From a virus, in the IMG/VR virus record IMGVR_UViG_3300027969_000269, positions 1 to 33,572 of that record: DNA of 33,572 nucleotides. The stretch is one strand, 5' to 3'. The notes under the pieces were generated by a model. The model did no database searches. It was not told the DNA's origin and saw only the letters and a list, made by a program, of their open reading frames with translations. The position numbers and the translations under genes were made by a program. Below are positions 29,980-33,572 of this stretch, piece by piece. The stretch's first letter is position 1; each line of letters begins with the position of its first letter.

Positions 29980-30618
29980 TTATTTAAGAAAAACTCCCCA
30001 TTGTAAAGCCATAGCTTCAGCAATTCCTTTAAAAGTTTTACTATAATTTTTTGAACCATTTACAGCACCACTTTTATAACTTTGACCCCTAGAAACTCCA
30101 CCTGTATTTGAAGGCAAATACGGCCTGTATTCTGTTAAAATATTTGTAGGTTTCAAATTTGGTAAATTCTTTAACCATAATAAAGTTTTCTTACTGTAAG
30201 GATCTCCAAATTGATAAGGTTGTATAATGCAAGATGGTTCTGGCATTTGAACTACTTTCAAAGGAAATGGGTTTTCTATCGCTATATATTTTATAGGTGC
30301 TTCATAGAGTTTCATAAAAAACTCTTTAGCCATCATCGCTTTATTATATCTGTCTTGATTTAATACTCCAGCTGGTTGGAACATCCATCTTGCGCCAGCT
30401 TTGCTTAAATAGGTGCAAGGTGGGTGAGCAATCATCATGCTATATTTTCCACTATAAGCTTCTATCAATGCGTCTCCTGAAATATGCCATTCTGGGTGTC
30501 CTCCGCTACACTCTTGAATGTCACAACTATATGCTTCGTATCCTAATTTTCTAAATGCTTTGCATACAGCTTGGCTTTCTTCACAAGCAATTAAAATTTT
30601 GTTTTTTGTTTTTGTCAT
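29980..30618 (-). CDS. Cytosine methyltransferase-like protein lacking a target-recognition domain
   Basis: A 212-residue protein with motifs of the C5-cytosine methyltransferase fold: ILIACEESQAVC (8-19; SAM-binding region), SCDIQE (31-36), AHPPCTYLS (64-72; the catalytic Pro-Cys pair, Cys68) and AIENPFP (113-119; the E-N-x motif). It is about half the usual length and has no visible target-recognition domain. This matches short phage proteins of this type, whose substrate is unclear. It could modify phage DNA or act with partners. It lies 17 bases upstream of the primase gene. Confidence 0.65.
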   Translation of the reverse strand: MTKTKNKILIACEESQAVCKAFRKLGYEAYSCDIQECSGGHPEWHISGDALIEAYSGKYSMMIAHPPCTYLSKAGARWMFQPAGVLNQDRYNKAMMAKEFFMKLYEAPIKYIAIENPFPLKVVQMPEPSCIIQPYQFGDPYSKKTLLWLKNLPNLKPTNILTEYRPYLPSNTGGVSRGQSYKSGAVNGSKNYSKTFKGIAEAMALQWGVFLK

Positions 30619-30630
30619 GGCTGTTAAATT

Positions 30631-30846
30631 TTATTTATAACGAACTCCGAAAGCGTCTTTGGCAAATAAACCTAATATATTATAATCAACCCATTCTATC
30701 GAGTCCTCGACCGATAGATCGTATTCTTTCATTGTTATTAAAACTAATTTGTCAAAAGAATAAATAAGCTTCCCAGATTTCAATTTCCTAACGATAGCTT
30801 TATCGTATGACTTTCTAGGTTCAATTCTTATAAATTTCTTTTTCAT
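30631..30846 (-). CDS. Small conserved phage protein, unknown
   Basis: A 71-residue protein: KSYDKAIVRKLKSGKLIYSF followed by DKLVLITMKEYDLSVEDSIE and WVDYNILGLFA. Proteins with 'Y-D-x-A-I-x ... G-x-L-I-Y-S-x-D-K-L-V ... E-W-V-D-Y-N' are common in phages and have no known role. Its ATG overlaps the upstream stop by ATGA (30843-30846). Confidence 0.7.
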   Translation of the reverse strand: MKKKFIRIEPRKSYDKAIVRKLKSGKLIYSFDKLVLITMKEYDLSVEDSIEWVDYNILGLFAKDAFGVRYK

Positions 30847-31100
30847 TTTATTTCTTTGTAGTATTTTATGTGTCTTATTTTTCCATTAACAAACTTCCTT
30901 AGTTTGATAACTTCTATTAGTTTATTCTTAACACCCACATCAAGAAAATTACGCGTTCTGGTTCGGCTATATCCCCACATCTTTATCCAGCCATTAACTT
31001 CGTAATACCCTTCGGGCGTTGGATCTTCAACCCCAAGACTAGATTGAATAATCCTATCTAAGAGTTTTTGAGCTTCCGATTTATTTACGCTATCTTCCAT
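30843..31100 (-). CDS. Small basic protein with probable helix-turn-helix
   Basis: An 85-residue protein. VNGWIKMWGYSRTRTRNFLD (about residues 30-49) followed by VKNKLIEVIKLRKF reads like an HTH ending in a basic strand, similar to winged-helix proteins that bind DNA. It overlaps both neighbours, by 16 bases upstream and 4 bases downstream. Function unknown. Confidence 0.5.
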   Translation of the reverse strand: MEDSVNKSEAQKLLDRIIQSSLGVEDPTPEGYYEVNGWIKMWGYSRTRTRNFLDVGVKNKLIEVIKLRKFVNGKIRHIKYYKEIK

Positions 31101-31810
31101 TGTTCAGATCCGTCATGGATATAAAGGGTTGGGTAAAGTTTGTCATCGGTGTATTCACCATACACAAAACCTTGCGACCAAGCCAATGTTGATCTGCGCG
31201 TATTGGCGTATTCCATAGCACCGCGCTTGGTTAATGTTCCGACGCTGATACCAAGCGGCGCGTCTATTCTTCGTCCTACCTGTTGGCTGGCTTTATGCGT
31301 ATGCGCGAAAATAACGTTGCCGTAGATTTCTGCCATGTCCCGCGCGCTGTTCTCATTGTAAATAGTCCCATGAGTAAAAGTATAATTAGCCAGCTTGAAA
31401 ACTTGCCATACGCCTGTATATGGAATGAGCAAAGCATGAAGCTTTAGGCAAGCCGTTTCGATTTCTTCAATGGCCTTTTCAGCTGCAAACGCCTTGATCT
31501 CATTTGATGAGTGTCTATCGCGCCAAAGTCTGTATTCATGATTGCCGCACAAAACCACATTGGGTTTATATCTTTTCAAGAACTCAATCCCGCCGTCTAG
31601 GTCGGCTTGTATCGGATCTCCATCGCCGCCACCGCTTCCCATGAACGGAGACATATCCGTAAAATCGCCTAAGTGAATTGTTGTATCAGGTTTGAAATCG
31701 TCCTTAAACCTTAATACGGCTTCTAAAGCTTTAGTGTCGGCATAGATACCATGTGAACAACCTACCGCCATAAATCGTTTATACTTACTTATTTGGGTTA
31801 TTTGTTTCAT
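31085..31810 (-). CDS. Calcineurin-like metallophosphoesterase
   Basis: A 241-residue protein with metallophosphoesterase motifs in order: GCSHG (17-21, replacing the usual GDxHG), HLGDF (46-50), CGNHE (88-92), FTHG (145-148) and AHTH (169-172). The first motif has Cys18 where the metal-ligand Asp normally stands, while the other ligands are present. The family cleaves phosphodiesters or phosphomonoesters; in phages such proteins may process nucleic-acid ends. It overlaps the next and previous genes in the minus-strand replication operon. Confidence 0.8.
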   Translation of the reverse strand: MKQITQISKYKRFMAVGCSHGIYADTKALEAVLRFKDDFKPDTTIHLGDFTDMSPFMGSGGGDGDPIQADLDGGIEFLKRYKPNVVLCGNHEYRLWRDRHSSNEIKAFAAEKAIEEIETACLKLHALLIPYTGVWQVFKLANYTFTHGTIYNENSARDMAEIYGNVIFAHTHKASQQVGRRIDAPLGISVGTLTKRGAMEYANTRRSTLAWSQGFVYGEYTDDKLYPTLYIHDGSEQWKIA

Positions 31811-32003
31811 TCTTTGTAGCCGATTGTCTAAGGTTATTGTAAAAGGTTTCTCTTGTTCGTTTAATCATGATTGGCTTGATAACCTTATGGATCTCAACAG
31901 CCGACTCCATTGTAAGGGTTACACAACACCATTTGTTAGTTTTAGCTACTGATATGGCGCGTCCAAGCTCGGCTAGACCTGTTTTCTTTCTTACGTATGC
32001 CAT
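31785..32003 (-). CDS. Small basic protein, unknown
   Basis: A 72-residue protein, basic N-terminus (MAYVRKKTGLAELGRAISVA), hydrophobic centre (WCCVTLTMESAVEIHKVIKP), basic C-terminus. No family recognised. It overlaps the metallophosphoesterase gene by 26 bases and begins 2 bases from the upstream gene's stop, which supports a real, coupled gene. Confidence 0.5.
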   Translation of the reverse strand: MAYVRKKTGLAELGRAISVAKTNKWCCVTLTMESAVEIHKVIKPIMIKRTRETFYNNLRQSATKNETNNPNK

Positions 32004-32004
32004 A

Positions 32005-32166
32005 TTAGTAATCTTTGGTTTCCTTCAAAATGGCGATCTCTAACTTCAATTTCTCAATCTGCTCGTTCTGAGATTTGATAATGTTGTATAAATGGTCTAT
32101 GTTAAGATACATTTGATCTATAGCCATATTTGCAACATATAATGGTATTTGTTTATTTGTTTCCAT
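32005..32166 (-). CDS. 53-residue coiled-coil peptide
   Basis: The short frame encodes METNKQIPLYVANMAIDQMY then LNIDHLYNIIKSQNEQIEKL and KLEIAILKETKDY. The second half has a regular heptad pattern of Ile/Leu and charged residues and should form a coiled coil. It fills the gap between the helicase (stop 3 bases upstream) and the next gene (start 2 bases downstream), which makes it a credible gene of the operon. Confidence 0.55.
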   Translation of the reverse strand: METNKQIPLYVANMAIDQMYLNIDHLYNIIKSQNEQIEKLKLEIAILKETKDY

Positions 32167-32169
32167 AGT

Positions 32170-33572
32170 TTATTCAAAAATCTTTCTATACCTTGCGTTC
32201 TTATTAACTCTCCAATCAGAACCTATCGCATGGCTAGCTTGGTCGAATGTATATTGGTTAGCGTTTTGATGACCAAATTGGCGTAGCTTGCGAACCTGGC
32301 GCGCGGTAGCCAATCCTAGTCTTTGACGTGCCAATAGTTTGTCTATCAAATAAACAGCTTGGCAAGCGGTGATTTCTTCAGGTGCATAAACTTGTAATCG
32401 CTCTAAAAGATTGCGCTGGCTGATTGTAGCGGGCTTATCATCAACAATAGGTGGTAAGACATACCCGAACATTGTAACAGCCGTAGAAAGGTCAATTAAC
32501 CCTCTTTCCTTAGCTTCTGCGGCAGCTTCTAGTTTCTCCATAGCTTTCAGGCGCTTAATCAAACGTTCTTCGGCTTTGGAGTCTTGAATTTCGGCTTCGT
32601 TCAATGGGTCACTTAATCCAACTTGCGGCTGACAAACAGCTTCTTCATGCGTTGTAAATACGTCGGCTGGCTGAAGGGTATGCGTTCCTGATACCCATAA
32701 CGGATCTAAGATAAGGCAATCGGTCTTGCCTGGCGCTGTTCTAAGTCCGCGCCCAATCATTTGCGACCATAGCGATCTGGATTTGGTTTCCCTAAGTAAA
32801 ACAACACAATCTATTTCGGGGCAATCAAAGCCCTCAGTAAATAACGAAACGTTGCAAAGGAAATCAATCTCGCCGCGCTTAAATTGGTCAACAGTCATCT
32901 CTCGGAATTTAGTAGAAGTTCCGTCTAGGTGCGCGGATCTAATTCCTTTTTCCCTCAACAAAGCATTAAACTTAGAAGAAGTTTCTACGTTAGGAAGAAA
33001 TACGATCGCGCGCTTACGATTGTAGCGATAAAACTCATCAATGACGTTAGACGCCGTATTACTCAACGCGTCATCATAAGCTTCTAAAATGTTATCACAA
33101 ACCTTTACGGACAGCTTTTGAGCTAATGGCTTGACCAGATAGCCCTTGTTAATCAGGTCGCGTATAAGGATAGAATAGACATTGGTAAATCCAACTGACT
33201 CCAACTTAACCCTATCCAACCTATCAGGCGTAGCCGTAATAGCTACGGCTTGCCCCTTAAAGTGTTCTTGGACGTTCTTCCAAGAATTAGCTACGGCATG
33301 ATGAGCTTCGTCAAATATGCAAAGCGCCGTATCTTTATGTTCAGCTTCGTAGGATCTTTGGAATACGCTGAACGCTTTGCCATTGATACCAAAGCTATCC
33401 ATTGTAGCTTGAGCTTGGTCTAGAAGCTCAGCGCGGTGTGCAAAAAAATAGCAAGGCAAGTTATGTTTATCTTGCCACCGCTTCATAATCGCCGCCGCCA
33501 TGACAGTCTTGCCAGCGCCTGTCGGCGCCACAAGTAATGGGTTCACTTGTTTTGAGAGAGCGTCAAGACAAG
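32170..33572 (-). CDS. SF2 DEAD/DEAH helicase, 5' end outside the window
   Basis: The frame stays open to the window edge, so the gene is truncated at its start; the GTG at 33546 is an internal Val codon in the context CLDALSKQVNPLLVAPTGAG. Motifs, numbered from that Val: Walker A APTGAGKT (7-14), DEAH (79-82), TAT (104-106), LFTEGFDCP (235-243) and QMIGRGLR (262-269). The C-terminal 110 residues (ATARQVRKLRQFG, TFDQASHAI) form the extension usual in phage helicases of this group. It would unwind or remodel DNA in phage replication or recombination, at the head of the right minus-strand operon. Confidence 0.85.
   Translation of the reverse strand, partial: CLDALSKQVNPLLVAPTGAGKTVMAAAIMKRWQDKHNLPCYFFAHRAELLDQAQATMDSFGINGKAFSVFQRSYEAEHKDTALCIFDEAHHAVANSWKNVQEHFKGQAVAITATPDRLDRVKLESVGFTNVYSILIRDLINKGYLVKPLAQKLSVKVCDNILEAYDDALSNTASNVIDEFYRYNRKRAIVFLPNVETSSKFNALLREKGIRSAHLDGTSTKFREMTVDQFKRGEIDFLCNVSLFTEGFDCPEIDCVVLLRETKSRSLWSQMIGRGLRTAPGKTDCLILDPLWVSGTHTLQPADVFTTHEEAVCQPQVGLSDPLNEAEIQDSKAEERLIKRLKAMEKLEAAAEAKERGLIDLSTAVTMFGYVLPPIVDDKPATISQRNLLERLQVYAPEEITACQAVYLIDKLLARQRLGLATARQVRKLRQFGHQNANQYTFDQASHAIGSDWRVNKNARYRKIFE

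Noticed and set aside
1-33572. Circular closure of the window (last gene continuing at position 1)
   Set aside because: Joining the ends keeps the helicase frame open, but the added residues lack the expected arginine-x-tyrosine-glutamine segment of SF2 helicases, so the window is treated as a fragment.

Overview
The window is a fragment of a tailed double-stranded DNA phage or prophage (Caudoviricetes). The signature genes are a Nu1-like terminase small subunit, a GpA-type large terminase, a lambda-type portal, an S49 head-maturation protease, a coiled-coil scaffold, an HK97-fold-like major capsid protein, a tape measure protein and a tail fibre. I see no integrase, tRNA, rRNA or CRISPR array. 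The last gene runs off the right edge, so the genome is incomplete. Almost no start codon has a Shine-Dalgarno sequence: AT-rich genes start after A/T-rich leaders and GC-rich genes after C/A-rich leaders. This suggests a host that initiates independently of Shine-Dalgarno pairing (common in Bacteroidota and several other phyla), but I cannot name the host.

Layout. (1) 54-3307, minus strand: ten small, tightly packed genes, mostly phage proteins of unknown role plus one lysozyme/transglycosylase-like enzyme, driven by a probable promoter at 3316-3345. (2) 3308-4132: a divergent non-coding region with four T-tracts, tandem 9-bp repeats, a 212-bp strictly alternating purine-pyrimidine (GC/GT) tract expected to form Z-DNA, and operator-like palindromes; it is a candidate replication origin or control centre. 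(3) 4133-8509, plus strand: a GC-rich island of eleven genes, mostly small Ala/Arg/Glu-rich proteins, around a 440-residue protein that ends as a beta sliding clamp and starts with a DUF7007-like domain. A strong terminator closes it. (4) 8561-8952: a structured leader where composition switches abruptly to AT-rich. (5) 8953-27993, plus strand: regulators, packaging, head, neck, tail, fibre and lysis membrane proteins. (6) 27977-33572, minus strand: replication and nucleic-acid genes (SF2 helicase, metallophosphoesterase, cytosine-methyltransferase-like protein, primase-helicase) converging on the lysis genes.

Together: the minus-strand right arm and the clamp in the island probably serve DNA replication, and the plus-strand late arm builds and packages the virion. 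Five late genes share an upstream block, TTTGAC-N4-GGC, lying 7-20 nt before the start codon. It is not spaced like a sigma70 promoter and may be a phage-specific late promoter. The most unusual items are this motif, the Z-DNA tract, the clamp fusion, and the compositionally distinct island.
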